Below, piece after piece: positions 1 to 5,999 of a stretch of 9,861 nt of DNA. The stretch lies in assembly GCA_946886425.1 (NCBI GenBank), contig CAMPIP010000082.1, positions 1 to 9,861 on the forward strand, read 5' to 3'. A program made the position numbers and the translations under genes. Numbering within the stretch: position 1 is the first letter of the stretch; each line of letters opens with the position of its first letter. The stretch comes from an uncultured Actinomycetes bacterium (lineage in GTDB: Bacteria > Actinomycetota > Thermoleophilia > Solirubrobacterales > 70-9). Under the pieces are notes generated by a model, which saw only the letters and a program-made list of their open reading frames with translations, was not told where the DNA came from and made no database searches.

Positions 1-33
1 CGCTGGGCCTCCCCCGCCCGCGCCGAGCTTCGG

Positions 34-62
34 TTGCCGAGTCCATCGCCCCGGAGTATATT
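34..62 (+). promoter_or_regulatory. Putative promoter for the DUF4242 gene
   Basis: TTGCCG (34-39) and TATATT (57-62) are separated by exactly 17 bp and match the vegetative sigma consensus at 4/6 and 5/6 positions. They lie in an AT-rich pocket (55-88) that stands out in this GC-rich window. Transcription would start near 68-70, giving a leader of about 38 nt that contains the ribosome binding site. This is a visual match only. Positions 1-33 before it hold no recognisable gene; the only structure is a weak 4-bp hairpin at 23-33. Confidence 0.55.
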
Positions 63-91
63 TACCGATTATCAGTCTGTAATTACCACCC

Positions 92-97
92 GAGGAG
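92..97 (+). promoter_or_regulatory. Ribosome binding site of the DUF4242 gene
   Basis: GAGGAG, followed by further purines to position 100, lies 9 nt before the ATG at 107. It fixes the start codon and contrasts with the next gene, which has no such site. Confidence 0.75.
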
Positions 98-106
98 AGG
101 ACAGAC

Positions 107-409
107 ATGAAGACGTACGTGATCCGCCGCGAGAACGCCTGGCCGAGCCCGGCCGAGCTGGAAGCCACGGCCGCCCGCTCCAAAGAGGTCGCCGAGAATG
201 ACTTTCCCGACGACATCCGCTGGATCCGCAGCTACGTGATCGCCGAACCGGGCGGCACGCTCGGCACGGTCTGCATCTACCAGGCGACCAGCGCCGAGGC
301 CGTGCGGGAGCATGCCGGCCGCGTCGACATGCCCGCCGACGAGGTGCTCGAGTGCGTCGACACGGTGGTGGTCAGACCCGATCCCACCGCGGACTCGGCG
401 GCGGCCTGA
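107..409 (+). CDS. DUF4242 domain small protein (SCO4226-like)
   Basis: A 100-residue protein that I recognise as a DUF4242 member, the family of the Streptomyces coelicolor nickel-binding protein SCO4226; members are small ferredoxin-like folds. The N-terminal MKTYVIRREN strand, the central ID/IRWIRSYV and GTLGTVCIYQA strands, and the helix containing SAEAVREHAGR fit that fold. The tail after about residue 90 is low-complexity and probably disordered. No signal peptide or membrane segment is seen, so it is probably cytosolic. The ATG at 107 is supported by GAGGAG upstream and by a plausible promoter at 34-62. It ends 27 bp before aidB, which appears to have its own promoter. Metal binding is inferred from the family and was not checked residue by residue; the cellular role is unknown. 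Confidence 0.8.
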   Translation: MKTYVIRRENAWPSPAELEATAARSKEVAENDFPDDIRWIRSYVIAEPGGTLGTVCIYQATSAEAVREHAGRVDMPADEVLECVDTVVVRPDPTADSAAA

Positions 410-421
410 GCGGAAGTCGTC

Positions 422-430
422 TGCGACAAT
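422..430 (+). promoter_or_regulatory. Extended -10 element for aidB (leaderless start)
   Basis: TGC-GACAAT (TGn plus hexamer 425-430) lies 6 nt before the ATG at 437. Transcription starting about 7 nt after the hexamer would begin at the A of the ATG. No Shine-Dalgarno is present; the nearest purine run, GGAAG at 412-416, is about 20 nt away. No convincing -35 was found, which is compatible with an extended -10 promoter. Confidence 0.45.
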
Positions 431-436
431 CGGCCG

Positions 437-2107
437 ATGGCAACGGTCGAGCGCTCGGGGATCGGCAACCACGAGGTCTTCAACCAGCCTCCGCCGCTGG
501 TCGACTACAACGTCTTCACGAGCGACGCGGCGCTGGCTGAGGCGGTGCGTCGCGAGGGCGCCGAGTGGGCCGAGGAGCGGATCGCCGCGGTCGGCGAGTT
601 CGCCGGCGGCGAGCGCGCCCAGACCCTCGGCCGGCTCGCCAACGAGAACGGCCCGAAGCTGCGTACCCACGACCGCTACGGCAACCGTGTCGACGAGGTC
701 GAGTTCCACCCCGCCTGGGACGAGCTGATCGGCGAGGCGGTCGGGTTCGAGCTGCACGCCTCGCCCTGGAAGCAGCCCGGGCCGGGCGCTCACGTCGCCC
801 GCGGCGCCGCCTTCATGTGCTTCTCGCAGGCCGAGGCCGGGGTCGGCTGCCCGATCTCGATGACCTACTCGGTGATCCCGGCCCTGCGCACCCAGCCGGA
901 GCTGGCCGCCGAGTGGGAGCCGCGCTTCTTCTCCTCGACCTACGACCCCGCCAACGCGCCGGCGCCGCGGAAGGCCGGGGCACTGGCCGGGATGGGGATG
1001 ACCGAGAAGCAGGGCGGCTCCGACGTCCGCGCCAACACCACCGTCGCCCGGCCGGTCAACGGCGGCGGTCCCGGCGCCGAGTACGCGCTGACCGGCCACA
1101 AGTGGTTCATGTCGGCACCGCAGTGCGACGCCTTCCTGGTCCTCGCCCAGACCGATGGCGGCATCTCCTGCTTCCTCTTCCCGCGCTGGACCCCGGACGG
1201 CGAGCGCAACCGCTTCCGCCTGCAGCGGCTCAAGGACAAGCTCGGCAACCGCTCCAACGCCTCCAGCGAGATCGAGTTCGACGCCGCCTCGGCCTGGCTG
1301 GTCGGCGAGGAGGGCGCCGGGGTGCGGACGATCATCGAGATGGTCAACCACACCCGCCTCGACTGCGTGATCGGCGGCGCCACCGGGATGCGGGCGGGGG
1401 TCGTCCAGGCAATCCACCACGCCTCGCACCGCTCCACCTTCGGCCGCGAGCTGGTCGAGCAGCCGCTGATGCGGAACGTCCTCGCCGACCTCGCGGTCGA
1501 GTCGGAGGCCGCGACGATCGCGGCGATGCGGCTGGCCCGCGCCTACGACGAAGCGAACGCCGGCGGCGCGGATGCCCAGCACCTCAAACGGATCGCCAAC
1601 GCGGTGCTCAAGTACTGGATCTGCAAGCGGGCGCCGATGCACGCCGGCGAGGCGCTCGAGTGCCTCGGCGGCAACGGCTACGTCGAGGACTCGGGCATGC
1701 CCCGCCTCTTCCGCGAGAGCCCCCTCAACTCGATCTGGGAGGGCTCGGGCAACGTCCAGTGCCTCGACGTCCTGCGGGCGATGATCAAGAGCCCCGCCTC
1801 GCTCGAAGCCTTCTTCGCCGAGGTCGAGGAGGGCGCCGTGAGCGAGCCGCGCCTCGGCGCCTACGCTCAGGCGCTGCGCGAGGAGCTGCCCGGCGACGTC
1901 GAGACGATCGAGACCCGCGCCCGCTCGCTGGTCGAGCGGATGGCCCTGGCGATCCAGGGCTCGCTGCTGGTCCGCTTCGGCGACGAGGCCGTCGCCGACG
2001 CCTTCTGCGCCTCCCGCCTCTCCGGCGATTGGGGCCAGGCGTTCGGGACCCTGCCGGCCGGGACCGACTTCGGACGGATCATCGACCGCCACCGCGCGGC
2101 CGCCTGA
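437..2107 (+). CDS. aidB: AidB-type acyl-CoA dehydrogenase family flavoprotein
   Basis: A 556-residue protein, close to the 541 of Escherichia coli AidB, with clear colinear similarity. The N-terminal VFNQPPPL and ALAEAVRREGA, the FAD-domain signature MGMTEKQGGSDV (from residue 186), HKWFMSAPQ (221-229), RLKDKLGNRSNAS (264-276) and NSIWEGSGN (431-439) all match. Domain order is an N-terminal helical domain, a beta domain (about 185-290), a C-terminal helical domain (about 300-470) and the extra C-terminal helices that bind DNA in AidB. Glu435 in IWEGSGN sits where acyl-CoA dehydrogenases keep the catalytic base. In E. coli, AidB is an alkylation-response flavoprotein thought to protect DNA; its natural substrate is unsettled. 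The ATG at 437 keeps the family N-terminus intact despite the absence of a ribosome binding site. No other alkylation-repair gene is adjacent. The family call is firm; a DNA-protection role here is inference. Confidence 0.92.
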   Translation: MATVERSGIGNHEVFNQPPPLVDYNVFTSDAALAEAVRREGAEWAEERIAAVGEFAGGERAQTLGRLANENGPKLRTHDRYGNRVDEVEFHPAWDELIGEAVGFELHASPWKQPGPGAHVARGAAFMCFSQAEAGVGCPISMTYSVIPALRTQPELAAEWEPRFFSSTYDPANAPAPRKAGALAGMGMTEKQGGSDVRANTTVARPVNGGGPGAEYALTGHKWFMSAPQCDAFLVLAQTDGGISCFLFPRWTPDGERNRFRLQRLKDKLGNRSNASSEIEFDAASAWLVGEEGAGVRTIIEMVNHTRLDCVIGGATGMRAGVVQAIHHASHRSTFGRELVEQPLMRNVLADLAVESEAATIAAMRLARAYDEANAGGADAQHLKRIANAVLKYWICKRAPMHAGEALECLGGNGYVEDSGMPRLFRESPLNSIWEGSGNVQCLDVLRAMIKSPASLEAFFAEVEEGAVSEPRLGAYAQALREELPGDVETIETRARSLVERMALAIQGSLLVRFGDEAVADAFCASRLSGDWGQAFGTLPAGTDFGRIIDRHRAAA

Positions 2108-2164
2108 ATTTCAAGACCCTCCGCTCCCTGGGAAGTAAGGTCAGCGCTCACGCGGGCGAACCTT

Positions 2165-2172
2165 GAGGAGGA
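2165..2172 (+). promoter_or_regulatory. Ribosome binding site deciding the start of the 77-aa gene
   Basis: GAGGAGGA ends 5 nt before the ATG at 2178. It rules out the in-frame TTG at 2163, which would lie upstream of the site. It is among the strongest Shine-Dalgarno sequences in the window. A possible -10, TAAGGT, lies at 2136-2141 but has no good -35, so whether this gene has its own promoter is unclear. Confidence 0.75.
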
Positions 2173-2177
2173 CTGAG

Positions 2178-2411
2178 ATGGCACTGGACCAGAGCAAGAT
2201 CGGGCGGGTCGTGGCCGAACAGATGGAGGCGATCGAAGGCGACTACGGCGACGACTGCGAAATCGGCGACGTCTGCACGATCGTCGAGGTGGTCGGGCCG
2301 CACGGCTCCCACGTGCGCGTGCGCAGCAGCGACATGCGCCCCCACAGTGGCCTCGGCCTGGTGAAGATGGCCGAGCAGGCGATGCTGGGCAGCCTCGGCG
2401 GCCCCGAGTAA
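2178..2411 (+). CDS. Small acidic protein of unknown function (77 aa)
   Basis: I do not recognise a family. The 77-residue product begins with a probable helix (ALDQSKIGRVVAEQMEAIEG), continues with acidic GDYGDDCEIGD and a beta-rich centre (CTIVEVVGPHGSHVRVRSSD), and ends with a second helix (GLGLVKMAEQAMLGSL). There are two cysteines (in DDCEI and DVCTI) and no signal peptide or membrane segment. It is likely to be real: the ATG is preceded at ideal distance by GAGGAGGA, codon use matches the neighbours, and it fills the space between aidB (70 bp away) and lysC (30 bp away). The alternative TTG start at 2163 would precede the ribosome binding site and is less likely. It may be a lineage-restricted protein; nothing in the sequence ties it to aspartate metabolism. 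Confidence 0.72.
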   Translation: MALDQSKIGRVVAEQMEAIEGDYGDDCEIGDVCTIVEVVGPHGSHVRVRSSDMRPHSGLGLVKMAEQAMLGSLGGPE

Positions 2412-2426
2412 CGGCCTGCCGCTCTC

Positions 2427-2432
2427 TATCCT
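2427..2432 (+). promoter_or_regulatory. -10-like element for lysC
   Basis: TATCCT ends 9 nt before the ATG at 2442, so a transcript would start within about 2-3 nt of the start codon. No Shine-Dalgarno precedes the ATG (local sequence CAGCGATTC) and no TTG-type -35 is visible at 16-18 bp. Support comes mainly from the same arrangement recurring before aidB, asd, the 71-residue gene and sdhA. There is no room for a lysine riboswitch in the 30-bp gap. Confidence 0.4.
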
Positions 2433-2441
2433 CAGCGATTC

Positions 2442-3731
2442 ATGGGCGAGGCGAAGACCGACATCGTCGTGATGAAGTTCGGTGGCACCTCCGTCGCCGG
2501 CGCCGAGCAGATCAAGCGCGCCGCGTCCCGGATCGTCGCCGCCCGCGAGGCGGGCAAACGGGTGGTCGCGGTGCTCTCGGCGCGCGGCAAGACGACCGAC
2601 GAACTGGTCGCCCAGGCGATGGAGATCTCCGACCGGCCGGTCGCCCGGGAGATGGACATGCTGCTCTCGACCGGCGAGCGGATCTCCTGCGCCCTCTGCG
2701 CGATGGCGATCCACGACATGGGCCACGAGGCGATCTCGCTGACCGGCTCCCAGGCCGGCATCGTCACCGACTCGACCCACACCAAGGCGCGGATCATCGA
2801 CGTCCGCGCCGACCGCATCAGGCAGGCGCTGGAGGAGGACCGGATCGTTCTCGTCGCCGGCTTCCAGGGCGTCTCCACCGACAGCCGCGACGTCACCACG
2901 CTCGGCCGCGGCGGCTCCGACACCACCGCGGTGGCGCTCGCCGCCGCCCTCGACGCCGAGGTCTGCGAGATCTACACCGACGTCGCCGGCGTCTTCAGCG
3001 CCGACCCGCGAATCGTCCCCGCCGCCCGCAAGCTCGACCACGTCTCCTTCGAGGAGATGCTGGAGATGTCGGCCTCCGGAGCCGGCGTCCTGCAGCTGCG
3101 ATCGGTCGAGTACGCCCGCAACCACGGCGTCCGCATCCACTGTCGCAGCAGCTTCGAGGACGGCCTCGGTACCCTCGTCGTTGCCGAGGACGAGACCGTG
3201 GAGAACCCCTTCGTAACCGCCGTCACCCACTCCAACGCGGAGGCCCGCGTGACGCTGCACGGCGTCCGCGACGAGCCCGGCGTCGCCGGCCGCATCTTCA
3301 CCGCCCTCGCCGAGGCCAACGTCAACGTCGACGTGATCATCCAGAACGAGCCGGTGGGCGACGACCAGCTCGCCGACCTCTCCTTCACCGTCGACCGCGA
3401 CGACCTGGCGACCGCCAAGGACACGATCGCGGCCCTCGGCGACGTCTCGCTCGAGGTCCGCACCGACGAGCGGATCGGCAAGGTCTCGATCGTCGGCGCC
3501 GGGATGCGCTCGCACCCCGGCGTCGCCGCCAAGGTCTTCGAGGTGCTCGGCAAGGAGCGGATCAACATCGAGATGATCTCCACCTCCCCGATCAAGATCT
3601 CCTGCGTCATCTCCGCCGACCGCGTCGCCGATGCCGTTCGGCTCCTGCACGAGACCTTCGAGCTCGGCGACGACGCGATCAGGCCCGAGGACCCGACCGG
3701 TCCTGAGCACCGGCCGACGGTCGCCGGCTAA
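2442..3731 (+). CDS. lysC: Aspartate kinase, monofunctional, two ACT domains
   Basis: Phosphorylates L-aspartate with ATP to give aspartyl phosphate, the committed step to Lys, Thr, Met and diaminopimelate; cytosolic. In the 429 residues, the amino-acid kinase domain (about 7-245) shows VMKFGGTSV with Lys12, STGER (76-80), GFQG (140-143), [10 protein letters not shown] (154-163) and [13 protein letters not shown] (178-190). Two ACT regulatory domains follow: the first contains [13 protein letters not shown] and IIQN (about 270-335), the second [13 protein letters not shown] and STSPIKIS (about 347-410). This layout is that of actinobacterial and Bacillus alpha/beta-type enzymes, which are usually feedback-inhibited by Lys and/or Thr at the ACT interfaces. 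Met11 is too close to the kinase strand to be the start, so ATG 2442 is preferred although it has no ribosome binding site. A possible internal start at GTG 3198 is described separately. asd follows after 21 bp. Confidence 0.97.
   Translation: MGEAKTDIVVMKFGGTSVAGAEQIKRAASRIVAAREAGKRVVAVLSARGKTTDELVAQAMEISDRPVAREMDMLLSTGERISCALCAMAIHDMGHEAISLTGSQAGIVTDSTHTKARIIDVRADRIRQALEEDRIVLVAGFQGVSTDSRDVTTLGRGGSDTTAVALAAALDAEVCEIYTDVAGVFSADPRIVPAARKLDHVSFEEMLEMSASGAGVLQLRSVEYARNHGVRIHCRSSFEDGLGTLVVAEDETVENPFVTAVTHSNAEARVTLHGVRDEPGVAGRIFTALAEANVNVDVIIQNEPVGDDQLADLSFTVDRDDLATAKDTIAALGDVSLEVRTDERIGKVSIVGAGMRSHPGVAAKVFEVLGKERINIEMISTSPIKISCVISADRVADAVRLLHETFELGDDAIRPEDPTGPEHRPTVAG
3186..3200 (+). promoter_or_regulatory. 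Possible internal start for an aspartate kinase beta subunit
   Basis: Inside lysC, GAGGA (3186-3190) lies 7 nt before an in-frame GTG (3198-3200, Val253). Starting here would make a 177-residue product carrying only the two ACT domains. Corynebacterium glutamicum and Bacillus aspartate kinases make exactly such a beta subunit from an in-frame internal start at the same place, near residue 250. The motif GAGGA can also arise by chance from Glu-Asp codons, so this is a candidate only. Confidence 0.4.
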
Positions 3732-3740
3732 CCGGCTCGT

Positions 3741-3746
3741 CATACT
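3741..3746 (+). promoter_or_regulatory. -10-like element for asd (leaderless start)
   Basis: CATACT ends 6 nt before the ATG at 3753, placing the expected first transcribed base on the A of the start codon. No Shine-Dalgarno is present; the only purines, GGA at 3748-3750, are too close to function. No good -35 is seen. asd may also be read from the lysC transcript, since the genes are only 21 bp apart. Confidence 0.4.
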
Positions 3747-3752
3747 CGGACG

Positions 3753-4793
3753 ATGGCTGGCGACGGATACAGAGTCGGGGTGCTGGGCGCGACCGGGTTG
3801 GTCGGGACGACGATCCGCGAGCTGCTGGCGGCGCGCGATTTCCCGGTCGCCGAGCTAGTCCCGCTGGCGTCCGAGCGCTCGGCCGGCAAGGAGCTGGCCT
3901 GGAACGGCGGCAACGTCACCTGCCAGGCGCTCAACGAGGACTCGATCCAGGGCCTCGACCTGGTGCTCTCCTCGGCGGGCGGCTCGATCAGCGCCGAGTG
4001 GACCCCGAAGCTGGTCGAGGCGGGCGTGACCGTCGTCGACAACACCAGCTACTGGCGGATGCACGACGACGTGCCGCTGGTCGTCGCCGAGGTCAACCCC
4101 GAGGCTCTAGGGGAACACCGCGGGATCGTCGCCAACCCGAACTGCTCGACCATGCAGATGGTCGTGGCGCTGAAGCCGCTCTTCGACGAGGCCGGGATCG
4201 AGCGCCTGGTCGTCTCCACCTACCAGGCCGTCTCCGGCACCGGCAAGGCGGCGATCGACGAGCTTCGCGAGCAGGCCCGCGCCGTCCTCGACGGCGAGCC
4301 CGCCCAGGCGAGCATCTACCCGCACCAGATCGCCTTCAACGCCCTCGCCCAGGCGGGCTCGTTCCCCGAGGGAGACGACCACACCGACGAGGAGCGCAAG
4401 CTGATCAACGAGACGCGCAAGATCCTCGGCGACGACTCGATCAAGGTCTCCGCCACCTGCGTCCGCGTCCCGGTCGTGACCGGCCACTCCGAGGCCGTCA
4501 ACGTCGAAACCCGCGAGCCGCTCGGCGCCGAGCGGGCCCGCGAGCTGCTCGCCGCCGCCCCCGGAGTAACCGTCGTCGACGACCCCGCCGCGGGCCGTTA
4601 TCCGCTGGCCACCGAGGCCGCCGGCAGGGACGACGTCTTCGTCGGCCGGATTCGCCGCGACGCCGGCAACGAGCGCGCCCTCGACCTCTGGGTCGTCGCC
4701 GACAACCTCCGCAAGGGCGCCGCCACCAACGCCGTCCAGCTCGCCGAGCTCCTCGTCGAGCGCGGCCTCGTCGGCGCCCGCAGCGCCGCCTAG
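3753..4793 (+). CDS. asd: Aspartate-semialdehyde dehydrogenase
   Basis: Reduces aspartyl phosphate, the LysC product, to aspartate semialdehyde with NADPH; cytosolic and normally essential because diaminopimelate depends on it. The 346-residue length is typical. The N-terminal Rossmann motif GATGLVG (12-18) and SSAGGSIS (73-80) bind the nucleotide. The nucleophilic cysteine is Cys131 in NPNCST. STYQAVSG (155-162) includes Gln158, EERK (213-216) matches the substrate-binding segment, and CVRVPVVTGHSE (236-247) holds Arg238 and the catalytic His245. No key residue is missing. The start at ATG 3753 places the Rossmann strand at the usual distance. It lies directly downstream of lysC, a common actinobacterial pairing. 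Confidence 0.97.
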   Translation: MAGDGYRVGVLGATGLVGTTIRELLAARDFPVAELVPLASERSAGKELAWNGGNVTCQALNEDSIQGLDLVLSSAGGSISAEWTPKLVEAGVTVVDNTSYWRMHDDVPLVVAEVNPEALGEHRGIVANPNCSTMQMVVALKPLFDEAGIERLVVSTYQAVSGTGKAAIDELREQARAVLDGEPAQASIYPHQIAFNALAQAGSFPEGDDHTDEERKLINETRKILGDDSIKVSATCVRVPVVTGHSEAVNVETREPLGAERARELLAAAPGVTVVDDPAAGRYPLATEAAGRDDVFVGRIRRDAGNERALDLWVVADNLRKGAATNAVQLAELLVERGLVGARSAA

Positions 4794-4843
4794 CGCGGTC
4801 CGCGAAACGTCACACTTGCGTGAGCCGCGTGTAATGTTTTGTC

Positions 4844-4852
4844 TGCTAGGCT
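4844..4852 (+). promoter_or_regulatory. Extended -10 element for the 71-aa gene (leaderless start)
   Basis: TGC-TAGGCT (hexamer 4847-4852) ends 6 nt before the ATG at 4859. TAGGCT is a common actinobacterial -10 form. A TTGCGT at 4816-4821 is 25 bp upstream, too far for a normal -35. The 65-bp gap after asd shows no T-rich terminator; CGCGG-T-CCGCG at 4794-4804 is too tight to form a hairpin. Confidence 0.5.
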
Positions 4853-4858
4853 GACTCC

Positions 4859-5074
4859 ATGGAACAGCCCCGGCAGAACTGGAACGACGCCCGGCTCGAC
4901 GATCTCAACGAGCGCGTGCGGGAGGGCTTCAAGCACGTCGACGAGCGGTTCAACTCGCTCGACGCGCGCTTCGATGGGATGCAAGCGCGCTTTGATGCCA
5001 TGCAGCGCACGATGCTGCTGGTGATGGCGTCGATCCTGGTCGGCTTCGCCAGCCTTGTGGCGAGCCAGATCTGA
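4859..5074 (+). CDS. Coiled-coil protein with C-terminal membrane anchor
   Basis: A 71-residue protein of unknown function. Residues 13-52 form in-phase heptads with hydrophobic residues at L13, V20, V27, L34, M41, M48 and aromatic or hydrophobic residues four later (F24, F31, F38, F45, M52). The units L34-G40 and M41-A47 share the pattern (L/M)-x-A-R-F-D-x. At DNA level this shows as imperfect 21-bp repeats across 4937-5002. Residues 52-68 (MLLVMASILVGFASLVAS) are a single membrane helix close to the C-terminus, so the protein is predicted to be tail-anchored with a cytosolic oligomerising coil. There is no signal peptide and no ribosome binding site; the start rests on the -10 element placed 6 nt upstream. 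Similar short heptad-plus-anchor proteins are known in many bacteria, mostly uncharacterised. It converges on sdhE with 10 bp between the stops. Confidence 0.75.
   Translation: MEQPRQNWNDARLDDLNERVREGFKHVDERFNSLDARFDGMQARFDAMQRTMLLVMASILVGFASLVASQI
4937..5002 (+). repeat. Imperfect 21-bp tandem repeats encoding heptads
   Basis: Three successive imperfect 21-bp units encode V-D-E-R-F-N-S, L-D-A-R-F-D-G and M-Q-A-R-F-D-A. The last two share long identical runs (GCGCGCTT, GATG). They suggest heptad-by-heptad growth of the coil by slippage or unequal exchange. Confidence 0.6.
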
Positions 5075-5090
5075 CTAGCTCTGACTAGGC
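5071..5090. repeat. 10-bp tandem repeat at the convergent stop codons
   Basis: CTGACTAG occurs at 5071-5078 and again at 5081-5088, a 10-bp period. The first copy supplies the TGA stop of the plus-strand 71-residue gene (5072-5074) and the second supplies the TAG stop of minus-strand sdhE (5087-5085). No hairpin terminator fits in the 10-bp gap. Confidence 0.6.
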
Positions 5091-5999
5091 GGCGACGCCG
5101 GAGCTAAGCCGCTCTTCAACCCAGCTGGTTGAGGCGATGTGCTTGCCCATGCCGAGCTGCTTCGGCTCGGCGCCGAGGGCGAGGCCGACGAGCTGGGGCA
5201 GATGGAGGACGGCGAGGCCGAGGTCGCGGTTGACGACCTTGGCCGCCTCCGGCTGCTGCATGTCGAGGTTGAGGTGGCAGAGCGGGCACGGGGTGACCAG
5301 GCAGTCGGCGCCGGCGTCGATCGCGTCGCCGACATGGGTGCCGGCCTGCTTCAGCGAGGTCTCGCGGTTCATCGTGATCACCGGGAAGCCGCAGCACTTG
5401 CGGGCGCCGTCGTACTCGACGACCTCGCCGCCGAGGGCGACGATCACCTGCTCCAGGTAGACGTCCCGGTCAGGGTAGTCCTCGTAGCCGAGGCGCTCCT
5501 TGGGACGGACGATGTAGCAGCCGTAGAACGGGCCGACGCGGAGGCCGGAGAGCGGCCGCACGACCTGCTCCTTGAGGCGGTCGAGGCCGTAGTCCTCGAC
5601 GAGGAGCCAGAGGAAGTTTTTGTTGTTCCAGCCGCCGTCGGTGGACTTCTCGTAGGAGAGGCCCTGGCCGGAGAGCACCTCGTTGATGTGGGCGCGGTAG
5701 GAGGAGTCGGCGTCGAGGCGCTGCTGGCACTCCGACTGGGCGCCCTGGCAGGTCGAGCAGATGTTCATCATCGAGAGCCCGGTCTGCTGGGCGAGCGCGA
5801 AGGTGCGGGCGTTGAGCGTGTCGGCCAGCTCCTGGTTGTGCTCGGCGATGACGCCGGCGCCGCTGCAGTTGGCGCGATCGAGGGTGACCAGCTCGATGCC
5901 GATCTTCTCGGCGACCCAGGCCATCGAACCATGCAGCTCGGGCGTGAAGCCGCGGGAGACGCAGCCGGGCCAGTAAGCGACCTTGATCTTCTCGCTCAC
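5085..5999 (-). CDS. sdhE: Succinate dehydrogenase CCG (HdrB-like) subunit
   Basis: A 304-residue cysteine-rich protein of the heterodisulfide reductase subunit B family, used here in the sense of the type E SdhE subunit and not the flavinylation factor of the same name. Two CCG domains are visible. The first has Cys13, Cys45 (followed by Ser46, CSG rather than CCG), Cys81 and Cys84. The second is complete, with Cys161, Cys202-Cys203, Cys238 and Cys241. Complete CCG sites in this family bind a non-cubane [4Fe-4S] cluster; the defective first site may bind a metal differently or be structural. In type E complexes this subunit replaces the haem anchor and passes electrons to quinone, probably bound to the membrane by amphipathic helices; no true membrane segment is seen here. 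The start is GTG 5999, overlapping the sdhB stop by four bases and preceded by GAGGAGG. It could alternatively be annotated as a fumarate reductase subunit. Confidence 0.88.
   Translation of the reverse strand: MSEKIKVAYWPGCVSRGFTPELHGSMAWVAEKIGIELVTLDRANCSGAGVIAEHNQELADTLNARTFALAQQTGLSMMNICSTCQGAQSECQQRLDADSSYRAHINEVLSGQGLSYEKSTDGGWNNKNFLWLLVEDYGLDRLKEQVVRPLSGLRVGPFYGCYIVRPKERLGYEDYPDRDVYLEQVIVALGGEVVEYDGARKCCGFPVITMNRETSLKQAGTHVGDAIDAGADCLVTPCPLCHLNLDMQQPEAAKVVNRDLGLAVLHLPQLVGLALGAEPKQLGMGKHIASTSWVEERLSSGVAA

Noticed and set aside
410..436. Ada-type regulatory box before aidB
   Set aside because: Only 27 bp separate the genes and no recognised Ada-binding motif was seen.
83..2092. 669-codon open frame on the minus strand opposite aidB
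   Set aside because: It is a shadow of GC-rich coding sequence: composition is dominated by Gly/Ala/Arg/Asp/Val without domain motifs, and the opposite strand encodes a clear AidB homologue.
2412..2441. Lysine or other riboswitch before lysC
   Set aside because: The gap is 30 bp, far too short for an aptamer, and the start looks leaderless.
2148..3743. 531-codon open frame on the minus strand opposite lysC
   Set aside because: No domain motifs and repetitive acidic/glycine composition; lysC on the other strand is unambiguous.
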